NCBI GenBank assembly: GCA_048262715.1
Contig: JBLXEV010000001.1
Location: 469,149-533,148 of the forward strand
DNA length: 64,000 bases
DNA from: Albirhodobacter sp048262715
GTDB lineage: Bacteria > Pseudomonadota > Alphaproteobacteria > Rhodobacterales > Rhodobacteraceae
Direction: 5' to 3'
In this document: one piece after another, positions 1 through 8,582 of the stretch
How positions within the stretch are numbered: position 1 is the first letter of the stretch
Layout of the letters: each line of letters opens with the position of its first letter
The notes under the pieces: model-generated
The model's input: the letters and a program-made list of their open reading frames with translations, nothing else
Told to the model about the DNA's origin: nothing
Database searches by the model: none
Made by a program: the position numbers and the translations under genes

Positions 1-134
1 TCACGATGAAAGCCAAACCAAGCCGCTCGCCCGTTTTGTTTGCAATAAGGCGGGGATGGGGCGAAAAAGCATCCATACCCAGTTCGGAATCCCCGAGTTG
101 GGAACGCACCTTGAATACAATGAGGGAAAACACG

Positions 135-1100
135 ATGAAAAATCTTCTTCTTGCTTCGACCGCTCTGGTCCTTTCGGCTGGCGTAGCATCTGCTGAAGTC
201 GCAGTTTCGGGCGACGCACGTATGGGCGTTGCTTCGGCTTACGACGCAGTAACCGACAACACCGAGCTGAACTTCTCCAGCCGCGCACGCGTCAAGTTCA
301 CCCTCTCGGGCGAAACCGATGGCGGCCTGGGCTTCGGCGCTTCGTTCCGCGCTGACCAAGCTGGCACCGCGAAAAACGGCACCGAAGGTTCGGTCTACGT
401 TTCGGGCGCGTTCGGCAAAGTTGAAATGGGCGATACCGTTTCGGCTCCGGAAGCACTCTTCGGCGATCTGCCGGAAATCGGCTTCACCGATCTCGAAATG
501 GACGTTAACAACGCTGTAATCTCCAGCGTTATGCCGAAAATCGGCAACGACGTTCCGTACATCACCGGCGACAACGCTGGCGGCCTGACCAACGCAACTG
601 GCCCGGCAATGCTGTACACCTACACCACCGGTGCTATCTCGGTTGCTGCGTCCATGTCGGACGGCAAAGCTGGCGGTGTTGACGCTGCTCAAGAGTACGC
701 TCTTGCTGGTTCGTACAACTTCGGTTCGTACGCTGTTGGCATCGGCTACGAAGTGCTCGACCTCGACGGCGCTGGCAAAGCTAAGCAACTCGGCATCGCT
801 GGTACCGCTAACTTCGGCGACACCGCTGTCAAAGGTTACTACGCACAAGGCGACGACCTGCTCGACGGCGTTGACACCTACGGTCTGGGCGTTGAGTCGG
901 TCTTCGGCGCAACCACCGTCAAAGGCTACTACCAAGTCATCGACGCTTCGGACATCGTTGGCGGCGAGAAAATCGCAGCTTACGGCATCGGCGCTGAGTA
1001 CGACCTCGGTGGCGGCGCTTCGGTTGCTGGCGGCATCATGGACACCGACGAAGCCGGTACCGACGCTGTTTACGACCTCGGCATGAAATTCAAATTCTGA
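135..1100 (+). CDS. Outer-membrane porin (alphaproteobacterial type)
   Basis: A 321-aa outer-membrane beta-barrel protein. The start at 135 gives a clean signal peptide (residues 1-20, MKNLLLASTALVLSAGVASA, cleaved before EV) and has a GAGGGA ribosome site upstream. An upstream in-frame extension to base 6 would put about 43 non-signal residues in front of it. The mature part alternates short amphipathic strands with Gly- and Asp-rich turns and ends in an aromatic residue (KFKF), the usual barrel-assembly signal. It resembles the Rhodobacter porin family; the general role is passive diffusion of small solutes. Codon use is strongly biased (GGC, GCT, GTT, TCG), typical of a very highly expressed gene. 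A strong terminator follows immediately, so it is monocistronic. Family assignment is firm; substrate preference is unknown. Confidence 0.9.
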   Translation: MKNLLLASTALVLSAGVASAEVAVSGDARMGVASAYDAVTDNTELNFSSRARVKFTLSGETDGGLGFGASFRADQAGTAKNGTEGSVYVSGAFGKVEMGDTVSAPEALFGDLPEIGFTDLEMDVNNAVISSVMPKIGNDVPYITGDNAGGLTNATGPAMLYTYTTGAISVAASMSDGKAGGVDAAQEYALAGSYNFGSYAVGIGYEVLDLDGAGKAKQLGIAGTANFGDTAVKGYYAQGDDLLDGVDTYGLGVESVFGATTVKGYYQVIDASDIVGGEKIAAYGIGAEYDLGGGASVAGGIMDTDEAGTDAVYDLGMKFKF

Positions 1101-1121
1101 TTTAATCAGAGTTTGATCGGG

Positions 1122-1150
1122 AAGGACGGGCCTCGCGCCCGTCCTTTTCA
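1122..1150 (+). terminator. Rho-independent terminator of the porin gene
   Basis: A 10-bp perfect stem (1122-1131 with 1137-1146) with a 5-base loop runs into a T-rich tract, 21 bases after the porin stop. Confidence 0.85.
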
Positions 1151-1266
1151 TTTGCGGGGCATGTTTCTGCAACCGCATCGACGTTTCGCGCCAGCCTCCC
1201 GTTCGGGGGGCTTTTGTTTTGCGGGGCAGATGCGCTATGCGGGAAGGGGAATGAGTGGAGGGCTCA

Positions 1267-1929
1267 ATGGGATTGGCAGATATCAAGGCACGGATCGCGG
1301 CGGCGGAGCAGGCTGCTGGGCGGACGGCGGGATCCGTCACGCTGATCGCCGTCTCGAAAGTGCAGCCCGATGCGCGGGTCATGGCGGCTCTGGCCGAGGG
1401 GCAGCGCGTCTTTGGTGAGAATTACGTGCAGGAAACCGCGGGGAAATGGCCCGCTTGGCGCGCTGATTATCCCGATATCGAGGTGCATATGATTGGCCCG
1501 CTCCAGAGCAATAAGGCCAAGCAAGCGGTGGAGCTGTTCGACGCGATCCACACGCTGGATCGGCTCTCGTTGGCGAAAAAACTCGCGGCTCTCGCGCAGA
1601 CGCGGGGATCATGTCCCGCCCTCTTCGTGCAGGTCAACACAGGTGCGGAACCGCAAAAGGCGGGGATTTTGCCGGAAAATCTCGACGGGTTCCTGAAAGA
1701 TCTGGGCGCGATGGATCTACCAGTGCGGGGCCTGATGTGCATCCCGCCCGAATCGGAAGAGGCCACGCCGCATTTCAAGGCGCTGCGGGATATGGCGGAG
1801 CGCAACGGGTTGCGCGATCTCTCGATGGGGATGTCATCCGATTTCGAGGTGGCGATTACGGCAGGGGCGACGCATGTGCGGGTCGGCTCCGCTATCTTCG
1901 GCGCGCGGGATTATAGCGCCAAAGCCTAG
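1267..1929 (+). CDS. YggS/PLPBP family pyridoxal-phosphate homeostasis protein
   Basis: A 220-aa protein of the YggS/PROSC family, single-domain PLP-binding proteins with an alanine-racemase-like N-terminal barrel that buffer free PLP and have no known enzyme activity. The PLP lysine is K31 in IAVSKVQ. Other family motifs are FGENYVQE, HMIGPLQSNK, and MGMSSDFE with HVRVGSAIFG near the C-terminus, the phosphate-binding part. I chose ATG 1267 because GGAGGG lies just upstream; a GTG at 1255 would add four residues. The stop overlaps the convergent L,D-transpeptidase gene by four bases. Length is normal for the family. Confidence 0.9.
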   Translation: MGLADIKARIAAAEQAAGRTAGSVTLIAVSKVQPDARVMAALAEGQRVFGENYVQETAGKWPAWRADYPDIEVHMIGPLQSNKAKQAVELFDAIHTLDRLSLAKKLAALAQTRGSCPALFVQVNTGAEPQKAGILPENLDGFLKDLGAMDLPVRGLMCIPPESEEATPHFKALRDMAERNGLRDLSMGMSSDFEVAITAGATHVRVGSAIFGARDYSAKA

Positions 1930-2456
1930 GCCTTATCGCGCCCCGAATGCCCGCGCGGGCGGAACCGCGCGAGGGGCGGGATCAACAGGGACTCATTCGG
2001 GGCGATGCGCTGCGCGAGATCCAACAAGTGATCTTGCCGCAAGGCGATGCAGCCCGCAGTGGGGAAGCCCACGCGCCGCCATGTATGGATAAAAATTGCG
2101 GAGCCCTCTCCGGCCTGCGCTTGCGGGAAGTTCCAATCCGTCACCAGCACCAGATCATACAGCGGATCGGCGCGCCGCATCACCTCATGCGAGGGGTTAA
2201 ACGGGGCGCGGACGCGGTGGTTATAGGCCGGATGCCCGCTTTCGTCGCACCACAGATCACGCGGGCCAATCGGCACGGACCAACGCGGCGCATTCGCGAT
2301 CCGGTCGGGGCGGTGATACAGGCCGACGATCCGGTGAAGGCCAATTGGCGTCGCGCCATCGCCCTCCCGTTTGTCGCGGGTGAGCCCGCCGCGCCCGACG
2401 GTGCAGGGGTAAGTCTTGCCGCGAAACAGCAGCCCTTGCGGCGTCAGGCGGATCAC
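1926..2456 (-). CDS. L,D-transpeptidase (YkuD) domain protein
   Basis: A 176-aa YkuD-fold protein. Family members crosslink peptidoglycan or attach proteins to it. The catalytic signature is visible: H124 (IFIHTWRR) and C136 in FPTAGCIAL, spaced as in YkuD enzymes. No signal peptide or membrane segment can be seen, so this is the short, apparently leaderless subgroup common in alphaproteobacteria, and how it reaches the periplasm is unclear. The start is a GTG that overlaps the ribA stop by four bases, implying translational coupling behind ribA. The 3' end overlaps yggS on the opposite strand. Confidence 0.85.
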   Translation of the reverse strand: MIRLTPQGLLFRGKTYPCTVGRGGLTRDKREGDGATPIGLHRIVGLYHRPDRIANAPRWSVPIGPRDLWCDESGHPAYNHRVRAPFNPSHEVMRRADPLYDLVLVTDWNFPQAQAGEGSAIFIHTWRRVGFPTAGCIALRQDHLLDLAQRIAPNESLLIPPLARFRPRGHSGRDKA

Positions 2457-3511
2457 AAGATATGCCCCGATTTCGCGGCTTTCGTCGCCAGATACCCCGC
2501 ATTATGCCGCGAGAGGCCGACATGCAGCGGCACGCGCTCGGCCACGGTGATACCATTGGCCTCCAGCATCCGGACCTTGGCGGGGTTGTTTGTCAGCAGC
2601 CGCACCTGAGAGAAGCCGAGATTGTGCAGCAGGGAAGCGCCAAGGCGGAAATCGCGCTCGTCATCCTCAAACCCGAGGCGGTGATTGGCCTCAACAGTAT
2701 CGAACCCCTGATCCTGCAAGGAGTAGGCACGCATCTTATTCGCCAGCCCGATGCCACGGCCTTCTTGGTTGAGATAAAGCAGCACGCCTGCGCCCTCATG
2801 GCCCATTTGTGTCAGGGCTGCGTCAAGCTGCGGGCCGCAATCGCATTTCAGCGATCCCATCACATCGCCTGTGAAACAGGCTGAATGCAGCCGCGCGAGC
2901 ACCGGCTTACTGCGATCCGGCGCGCCGATCTCGATGGCATAATGCTCGGTGCCGCCGTCATCGGGGCGGAAGATGTGCAGGCGTCCGGCCTCGGCCGCGC
3001 GCATCGGCACGCGGGCGGCGGCGACGGGGGCCAGTTGAGCCTCATGTGCCAGAAGTTGCAGCGTGATCTCGGGGTGGAGGCGGGTGAGCCCTTGCGGTGC
3101 GCTTGCCTCGACAATCAGCGCGGCGGGCAAAAGCTGGGCTGATTTCGCCAAGGCGATGGCCGCGCGCGCCGTCGCGCAATCGCCGTCGCGCAGCGTTTTG
3201 AGCGGGCCTTTCATCGGCACGCGCAGATCATCCGCCGGATCGGCCAGCGCGCGCAGCCAGCCAAGATCGGCCCCCTCGGGCACCATGACACGCGCGATAT
3301 CGCCATCATAGGCGATGGCCTTCAACGTCTCCGCGCGCCGTGCGGTGAGGATCAGGGTGAGGGGCCCGAGCGCGCGCAGGTCGGCCAGTCGCGCAGGCGA
3401 AAGTGTCTCCACCGCCACCGCGAGCACCCCGCCCAGATCGACAGGAAGCCCCATGCGCAGGTCTGCGCGGGCGCGGTTGATTTCCTCCAACGGGGTCGGG
3501 CCAAGGCTCAT
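2453..3511 (-). CDS. ribA: GTP cyclohydrolase II (riboflavin biosynthesis)
   Basis: A 352-aa protein. The C-terminal half (about 170-350) is GTP cyclohydrolase II, which opens GTP at the first step of riboflavin synthesis. The zinc cysteines C212, C223 and C225 sit in ACFTGDVMGSLKCDC, followed by LLYLNQEGRGIGL and LLTNNPAK. The N-terminal about 150 residues sit where RibBA proteins carry DHBP synthase, but I see none of the acidic RibB active-site motifs, so this half looks degenerate or structural. AGGAGA lies seven bases before the ATG. It is the first gene of a two-gene minus-strand operon with the L,D-transpeptidase and is divergent from cenR. Confidence 0.92.
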   Translation of the reverse strand: MSLGPTPLEEINRARADLRMGLPVDLGGVLAVAVETLSPARLADLRALGPLTLILTARRAETLKAIAYDGDIARVMVPEGADLGWLRALADPADDLRVPMKGPLKTLRDGDCATARAAIALAKSAQLLPAALIVEASAPQGLTRLHPEITLQLLAHEAQLAPVAAARVPMRAAEAGRLHIFRPDDGGTEHYAIEIGAPDRSKPVLARLHSACFTGDVMGSLKCDCGPQLDAALTQMGHEGAGVLLYLNQEGRGIGLANKMRAYSLQDQGFDTVEANHRLGFEDDERDFRLGASLLHNLGFSQVRLLTNNPAKVRMLEANGITVAERVPLHVGLSRHNAGYLATKAAKSGHIL

Positions 3512-3685
3512 CTGCGGTCTCCTATTCGCTCAACTGATAGCGGGCGCTGACATAAATTGAAACATACCGCGTGATTGCGACACGTCCGCGTGAGGTTTCT
3601 TTCACGCCCCTTGCCGAAGCCGTGAGGTCGGAACAGCTTAGGGGCAACGAACAGGCCCGCATGGGCAAAACTGATGGAGACGAGC

Positions 3686-4372
3686 ATGGCTGGTTTGAAA
3701 AAGATCCTTCTGGTGGACGATGACGACGATCTGCGCGAGGCACTGGCGGAACAACTGGTCGCGACCGATGACTTCGACGTGTTCGAGGCCGATTGCGGCG
3801 CGGCGGGTGTCGAGCGCGCGAAGGAAGGGCTTTACGATCTGGTGATGCTGGATGTCGGCCTGCCCGATACTGACGGGCGCGAGCTGTGCAAGAAGCTGCG
3901 CAAGCTGGGGGTGAAATGCCCGATTGTGATGCTGACGGGTCATGATACCGATGCCGATACGATCCTCGGGCTGGATAGCGGCGCGAATGATTACATCACC
4001 AAGCCGTTTAAATTCCCGGTGCTGCTGGCGCGGATCCGCGCGCAATTGCGCACCCATGAGCAATCCGAGGATGCTGTCTTCCAACTGGGCCAATACACGT
4101 TCAAACCCGCGATGAAGATGCTGATCGACGAGAAGGAAAAGAAGATCCGTCTCACCGAGAAAGAAACCAATATCCTCAAGTTCCTCTACCGCGCGACCGA
4201 TGGCGTGGTGGCGCGCGATGTGCTGCTGCATGAGGTTTGGGGCTATAACGCGGGGGTCACAACCCACACGTTGGAAACTCATATTTACCGCCTGCGTCAG
4301 AAAATCGAGACCGATCCCTCGAATGCGCGGCTTTTGGTCACGGAATCGGGCGGCTATCGCCTCGTTTCCTGA
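3686..4372 (+). CDS. cenR: OmpR-family response regulator, CenR type
   Basis: A 228-aa response regulator: receiver domain (residues 5-120; acidic pocket DDDDD at 11-15, phosphoacceptor D56 in MLDVGLPD, lysine in ITKPFKF) and a C-terminal winged-helix DNA-binding domain (about 130-228, ending in ESGGYRLVS). The wording of the receiver and linker (NDYITKPF, RTHEQSEDAVF) and of WGYNAGVTTHTLETH matches my recollection of the CenR group, an essential alphaproteobacterial regulator of envelope integrity partnered with CenK. No kinase gene is adjacent. I set the start at ATG 3686 because GGAGA lies five bases upstream; an ATG at 3674 is in frame but lacks a good site. A strong terminator follows. 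Confidence 0.82.
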   Translation: MAGLKKILLVDDDDDLREALAEQLVATDDFDVFEADCGAAGVERAKEGLYDLVMLDVGLPDTDGRELCKKLRKLGVKCPIVMLTGHDTDADTILGLDSGANDYITKPFKFPVLLARIRAQLRTHEQSEDAVFQLGQYTFKPAMKMLIDEKEKKIRLTEKETNILKFLYRATDGVVARDVLLHEVWGYNAGVTTHTLETHIYRLRQKIETDPSNARLLVTESGGYRLVS

Positions 4373-4395
4373 TCCTATCCGCAAGGATCATCGCA

Positions 4396-4420
4396 GGGCC
4401 CCCAAATCGGGGGCCCTTTC
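4396..4420 (+). terminator. Rho-independent terminator of cenR
   Basis: GGGCCCCC (4396-4403) pairs with GGGGGCCC (4409-4416) around a 5-base loop, followed by TTT. Confidence 0.8.
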
Positions 4421-4483
4421 GCATGGTTCGGGTTGCGTCTGCGGGCGCTTTCTCCGATTGTGGCGCGAAATCTGGAGGTAGAT

Positions 4484-5272
4484 ATGGCTTTTACGCTCGC
4501 AACTTGGAACATCAACTCGGTCCGTCTGCGTGAGGCGCTGGTGAGTAAGCTCATGGGCGAAGAAATGCCCGATGTGCTCTGCTTGCAAGAATGCAAAAGC
4601 CCTGTCGAGAAGATGCCGTTGGAGGCGTTTCGTGCGCTGGGATATGAGCATTTCGTGGCACGGGGCCAGAAGGGCTATAACGGCGTTGCGATCCTCTCCA
4701 AAATGCCGATTGAGGAAGCGGGATCGGAAGATTTCGCGCAGCTTGGCCACGCGCGCCATATCGCGGGGCGACTCGCGAACGGGGTGACGGTGCATAACTT
4801 CTACGTGCCCGCAGGCGGCGATATTCCAGACCGTTCGGTGAACGAGAAATTCGGGCAGAAGCTCGATTACCTTACCCAGATGCGCGATCATTTCCACGCA
4901 AACCGCCCCGAAAAGGCGATCCTTGTTGGGGATTTGAACATCGCCCCGCGCGAGGATGACGTTTGGAATCACAAGAGCTTGCTCAAGATCGTCAGCCATA
5001 CACCGATCGAGGTGGAGCATCTGGCGCAGGCACAAGACGCGGGCGCTTGGGTCGATATCACGCGGCAGGACATTCCCGAAGGGAAGCTCTATTCGTGGTG
5101 GTCCTACCGCGCGAAGGATTGGGATGCGGCCGATAAGGGGCGGCGTCTGGATCACATCTGGGCCACGCCCGATATTTCGAACGCGGGGCATGGATCGCGT
5201 GTCTTGCGGGCCGCGCGCGGATGGGAACAGCCCTCGGATCACGCACCCGTCTTTGCAACATTCGATCTTTGA
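4484..5272 (+). CDS. xth: Exodeoxyribonuclease III (AP endonuclease)
   Basis: A 262-aa enzyme of the exonuclease-endonuclease-phosphatase fold, which cuts DNA 5' of abasic sites and degrades 3' ends in base-excision repair. Visible active-site motifs are ATWNINSVR (Asn), LCLQECK (metal Glu), GYNGVAILSK, VGDLNIAP (catalytic Asp/Asn), RLDHIWAT and PSDHAPV (C-terminal Asp-His). ATG 4484 is preceded by GGAGGT; the frame opens further upstream, but that extension has no homology. Length is normal for the XthA group. The gene follows the cenR terminator, so it needs its own promoter in 4421-4483. Confidence 0.93.
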   Translation: MAFTLATWNINSVRLREALVSKLMGEEMPDVLCLQECKSPVEKMPLEAFRALGYEHFVARGQKGYNGVAILSKMPIEEAGSEDFAQLGHARHIAGRLANGVTVHNFYVPAGGDIPDRSVNEKFGQKLDYLTQMRDHFHANRPEKAILVGDLNIAPREDDVWNHKSLLKIVSHTPIEVEHLAQAQDAGAWVDITRQDIPEGKLYSWWSYRAKDWDAADKGRRLDHIWATPDISNAGHGSRVLRAARGWEQPSDHAPVFATFDL

Positions 5273-5332
5273 CCTCTTGGCGCGGCCAAGCCGCGACCGC
5301 ATATAGGGGCAACGTCAGACAGGAGAAGCCAG

Positions 5333-6247
5333 ATGATCATTGGTGGTGAACAGCCCAAAGCCGCAGCCCCAGATGCGGGTGCGCTCGTCTTCGATGCGAA
5401 TGAAGCGAATTTCATGACGGCGGTCGTGGATCGCTCGATGGAAGTGCCGGTGATCGTCGATTTCTGGGCGCCGTGGTGTGGCCCGTGCAAGACGCTCGGC
5501 CCTGCACTGGAAAAGGCCGTGGCCGATGCCAAAGGCGCGGTCGTCATGGCCAAGATCAATGTCGATGAAAATCAGGCGATTGCGGGCCAGATGCGCGTGC
5601 AGTCGATCCCGACAGTCTATGCCTTCTGGCAGGGGCAGGCGGTGGACGGGTTCCAAGGCGCTGTGTCCGGATCGGAGATCAAAGCCTTCGTCGATAAGCT
5701 CGCGGCTCTGGCAGGCGATGGCGGCTTGGCCGAGGCGGTCGAGGCGGCTGAGGCGATGCTGGCCGAGGGCGCGGCGCAGGACGCGGCAGAGACCTTCGCC
5801 GCGATTGTCGAGGAAGACGCCGAGAATGCTGAGGCCTTGGGCGGATTGGCGCGCGCCTATCTTGCCCTCGGTCAGTTGGATCAGGCGGAGGCCGCGCTGG
5901 AAGGCGCGCCTGTGAAAATCGCGAAATCCGGCCCCGTGGAGGCGGCGCGCGCGCAGCTCGCGCTGGCGCGGCAGGCCGAAGAGGCTGGCCCCTTGGGCGA
6001 GTTGGAGGCTGCGGTGACAGCCGATCCGGCAAACCATCAAGCGCGGTTCGAATATGCGCAAGCCCTGCATGCGGCGGGCGAGATTGAGGCGGCGATTGAT
6101 CAATTGCTGGAGCTGTTCCGGCGGGATCGCGAGTGGAATGACGGGGCTGCGAAGACCCAGCTCATCACGATCTTCGATGCGCTCAAGCCAAATGATCCGC
6201 TTGTGGCCAAGGGGCGCCGCAGGCTCACCTCAATGATATTTGCCTGA
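5333..6247 (+). CDS. cnoX: Thioredoxin-TPR co-chaperone (CnoX/YbbN type)
   Basis: A 304-aa cytoplasmic protein. Residues 20-130 are a thioredoxin domain with an intact WCGPC redox centre (C49, C52) and a cis-Pro segment SIPTVYAF. Residues 140-300 are helical TPR-like repeats rich in Ala and Glu. This is the CnoX/YbbN layout: a chaperedoxin that protects substrates during oxidative stress and hands them to GroEL or DnaK. The intact CxxC argues for real thioredoxin activity, unlike the E. coli protein. AGGAGA precedes the ATG. It is the first gene of an operon with the Lon-N protein (26-base gap) and the Trm112 protein. Confidence 0.85.
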   Translation: MIIGGEQPKAAAPDAGALVFDANEANFMTAVVDRSMEVPVIVDFWAPWCGPCKTLGPALEKAVADAKGAVVMAKINVDENQAIAGQMRVQSIPTVYAFWQGQAVDGFQGAVSGSEIKAFVDKLAALAGDGGLAEAVEAAEAMLAEGAAQDAAETFAAIVEEDAENAEALGGLARAYLALGQLDQAEAALEGAPVKIAKSGPVEAARAQLALARQAEEAGPLGELEAAVTADPANHQARFEYAQALHAAGEIEAAIDQLLELFRRDREWNDGAAKTQLITIFDALKPNDPLVAKGRRRLTSMIFA

Positions 6248-6273
6248 TCGGGTTTGTGACCTAGGTTACGAGG

Positions 6274-6897
6274 ATGATCAAACCTCATCCCTTACCAGAT
6301 ACGATCTGCCTATTCCCGCTGTCGGGGGCGCTCTTGCTCCCGCGCGGGCGGTTGCCGCTGCATATCTTCGAGCCACGCTACCTCCAGATGATCGAGGATT
6401 GCCTGAAAACGCCCGAGCGGCTGATCGGCATGGTGCAGCCCGCAGGCGAGCGCCTCTCGGCGATTGGATGCGCCGGGCGTTTGACGGGGTTCACCGAAAC
6501 CGAGGACGGGCGCTATATGATCACCCTGTCGGGGATTTCGCGCTTCCGCATTCGCCGCGAGGTCGAGGGGTTCACCCCCTATCGCCGCGCGGAAGTCTCG
6601 TGGGGCGATTTTACCCGCGATACGGGCGCGGCGGAGCAAGACTCGGCGCTGGATCGCAAGCGGCTCTACGATACTTTGTGTAACTATCTCGAGCATCAGG
6701 GTTTGGGCGCGGATTGGGAGGCGTTGAAAGACGCGGAGGATGAGTTGCTCATCAATTCGCTTTCAATGCTCTTGCCGCTCGATCCCGCAGACAAACAGGC
6801 GCTTTTGGAAGCCCCGTCACTGAGCACGCGGCGCGAGACCCTGTTGACCCTGATGGAATATGCGCTGCATGGCGGCGGAGAGGATAACCTGCAATGA
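6274..6897 (+). CDS. Lon substrate-binding (N-terminal) domain protein
   Basis: A 207-aa protein made only of the LonN/PUA-like substrate-binding domain, without the AAA+ and protease parts of Lon. Diagnostic segments are FPLSGALLLPRGRLPLHIFEPRY at the N-terminus and GRYMITLSGISRFRIR in the middle. Stand-alone members are common in alphaproteobacteria and have no settled biochemical role. The stop overlaps the next gene in an ATGA junction, so the two are coupled, and both follow the thioredoxin-TPR gene, suggesting a shared protein-quality or translation-related function (inference). Confidence 0.85.
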   Translation: MIKPHPLPDTICLFPLSGALLLPRGRLPLHIFEPRYLQMIEDCLKTPERLIGMVQPAGERLSAIGCAGRLTGFTETEDGRYMITLSGISRFRIRREVEGFTPYRRAEVSWGDFTRDTGAAEQDSALDRKRLYDTLCNYLEHQGLGADWEALKDAEDELLINSLSMLLPLDPADKQALLEAPSLSTRRETLLTLMEYALHGGGEDNLQ

Positions 6898-7091
6898 CCG
6901 AGAGACCCGCCCTCGAGAAACCGCTGTTTGATCGCCGGATGCTGGAGGCCCTCGTCTGCCCGCTGACGCAATCAGTGCTAAGCTATGATGCCGAGCGTCA
7001 GGAGTTGATCTCGAAAGCGGCCAAGCTGGCGTTTCCGATCCGTGGCGGCATCCCGATCATGCTGGCCTCCGAGGCGCGCGCGCTCGATTGA
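6894..7091 (+). CDS. Trm112 family protein (YcaR-like)
   Basis: A 65-aa protein of the Trm112/YcaR family: LLDRRMLEALVCPLT-like start (here FDRRMLEALVCPLT), then AKLAFPIRGGIPIML near the C-terminus. In eukaryotes and archaea Trm112 activates methyltransferases; bacterial stand-alone copies are of uncertain function. Only one cysteine of the usual zinc-knuckle set is visible (VCPLT), as in many bacterial members. The start overlaps the preceding stop (ATGA). Confidence 0.85.
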   Translation: MTERPALEKPLFDRRMLEALVCPLTQSVLSYDAERQELISKAAKLAFPIRGGIPIMLASEARALD

Positions 7092-7120
7092 CGCGCTCGA
7101 TTGAGTGGGGGCCTCTTGTT

Positions 7121-8347
7121 TTAAAGCGGTTTGCCTTGCTGCAAGCGGGGCAGGGGGCCTGACAGGCCAGCGGCTTGCCGCATAAAACCGCGCCGCAGGC
7201 CGGGGAAAGCCTGCACAAGCCCCATGCCGATGTCCCGCCCTGCACGCAGGATCGGATTATCGTTTGAGAACACCTTGTTGACGGTATCCATGCCAAGCGC
7301 GAGCGAGGTCGAATCGAACCGCCGCCACGACTGGTACCGTTCAAGAACATCAATCGCGCCAATGTCTTCGCCGCGCCGCGTGGCCTCCACCAGCACCTCT
7401 GCCAGCGCGCCCACGTCCCGAAGCCCGAGGTTGAGCCCTTGCCCTGCGATCGGGTGCACCCCATGCGCGGCATCCCCCACCAGCGCCACGCGCGGCGCGA
7501 CATAGCTGCGCGCCAGGGTGAGGTTCAGCGGGTAGGAGAACCGCGGCCCCGCGAGAGAAATCTCACCGAGGAAATCACCGAAGCGCGGCTTCAGAACCGC
7601 AAGAAACTCCTGATCCGAAAGCACGGCAATCGCCTTGGCGGAGACATCTTTTTCGGACCAGACGATAGACGAGCGATGGCCCTTGAGGGGCAGGATCGCC
7701 AGCGGTCCAGTCGTCATGAACAACTGATGCGCGATGCCATTATGCGGTAGCGAGTGGTCAATCGCTGCAACCAAGGCCGTCTGCCCGTAGGACCATCCCT
7801 CGCGGCTGATACCAGCGCGGGAGGCCACGCCAGAGCTGCGGCCGTCGGCCCCGATCAGGAGTTTTGCGTGCAGGCTGCGCCCGTCCGACAGCGTAACCTC
7901 GACGCCTGAGGGGCTGGCCGTCTGGGCCGTCACTGAGATCTCTTGCAGCAGCGTGATATTCGCCTGCGCTTCCATCGCGCGCAGAAGCGCACGGTAGAGG
8001 TGGCGATCCTCCAGCATATAGCCGACGGGGCCTTCGCCCATCTCGGCGGAATCGAAATGCAGGAACAGCGGCGATGCGCCTTCGCCCGCGCGACCATCGG
8101 CGGCTTTCACCCCCTCCATCGGCTGGCTTTGGTCTGCAACATCGGGCCAGACGCCAATCCCGGCGAGCAACCGTTGCGAGGCCAGTGCAATCGCATAGGC
8201 ACGCCCGTCAAACGCCTCCTGCGCGCGGGCACGCGGGGCGCTGGCATCCACCACGGTCACGGAAAGCCCCGCGCCCGCAAGCGCGAGAGCGAGGGCTGGG
8301 CCATTCAGGCCGCCGCCTGCGATGATCACGTCTGAATCGTATGTCAT
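7121..8347 (-). CDS. UbiH/UbiF/COQ6-family FAD-dependent monooxygenase
   Basis: A 408-aa flavoprotein hydroxylase, probably acting on the ubiquinone ring. The N-terminal dinucleotide motif IIAGGGLNGPALALALA (residues 7-23), the central LIGADGRSS, and the second FAD motif VALVGDAAHGVHPIAGQGLN are all intact and typical of the UbiH/F/I/COQ6 group. Which ring position it hydroxylates cannot be read from sequence. I chose ATG 8347 because the Rossmann motif then starts where it does in homologues; an ATG at 8383 would add 12 residues, and neither has a strong ribosome site. It is convergent with the Trm112 gene and divergent from the aminotransferase gene. Confidence 0.85.
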   Translation of the reverse strand: MTYDSDVIIAGGGLNGPALALALAGAGLSVTVVDASAPRARAQEAFDGRAYAIALASQRLLAGIGVWPDVADQSQPMEGVKAADGRAGEGASPLFLHFDSAEMGEGPVGYMLEDRHLYRALLRAMEAQANITLLQEISVTAQTASPSGVEVTLSDGRSLHAKLLIGADGRSSGVASRAGISREGWSYGQTALVAAIDHSLPHNGIAHQLFMTTGPLAILPLKGHRSSIVWSEKDVSAKAIAVLSDQEFLAVLKPRFGDFLGEISLAGPRFSYPLNLTLARSYVAPRVALVGDAAHGVHPIAGQGLNLGLRDVGALAEVLVEATRRGEDIGAIDVLERYQSWRRFDSTSLALGMDTVNKVFSNDNPILRAGRDIGMGLVQAFPGLRRGFMRQAAGLSGPLPRLQQGKPL

Positions 8348-8582
8348 GGCGCTCAATATGGCGTCATCGGCGGGTTTGTCCATGCGCTCGAATGCGCTTG
8401 GGATGCGACATTGCGGCCCGATGCCAAGGCGTGCGCGCCATAGCAGCAGGCCCCCTCGGCGCAAAAGTCACAATATGTTGCCGTAAGGCCCCAAAGCTGT
8501 TCGCTTTTTGTGGACGGGGCGGCATAGCTTTTGTACTCTGATCCTCAAACGGGGCGATATGACCCCGACGAGTGAGGCAGAT

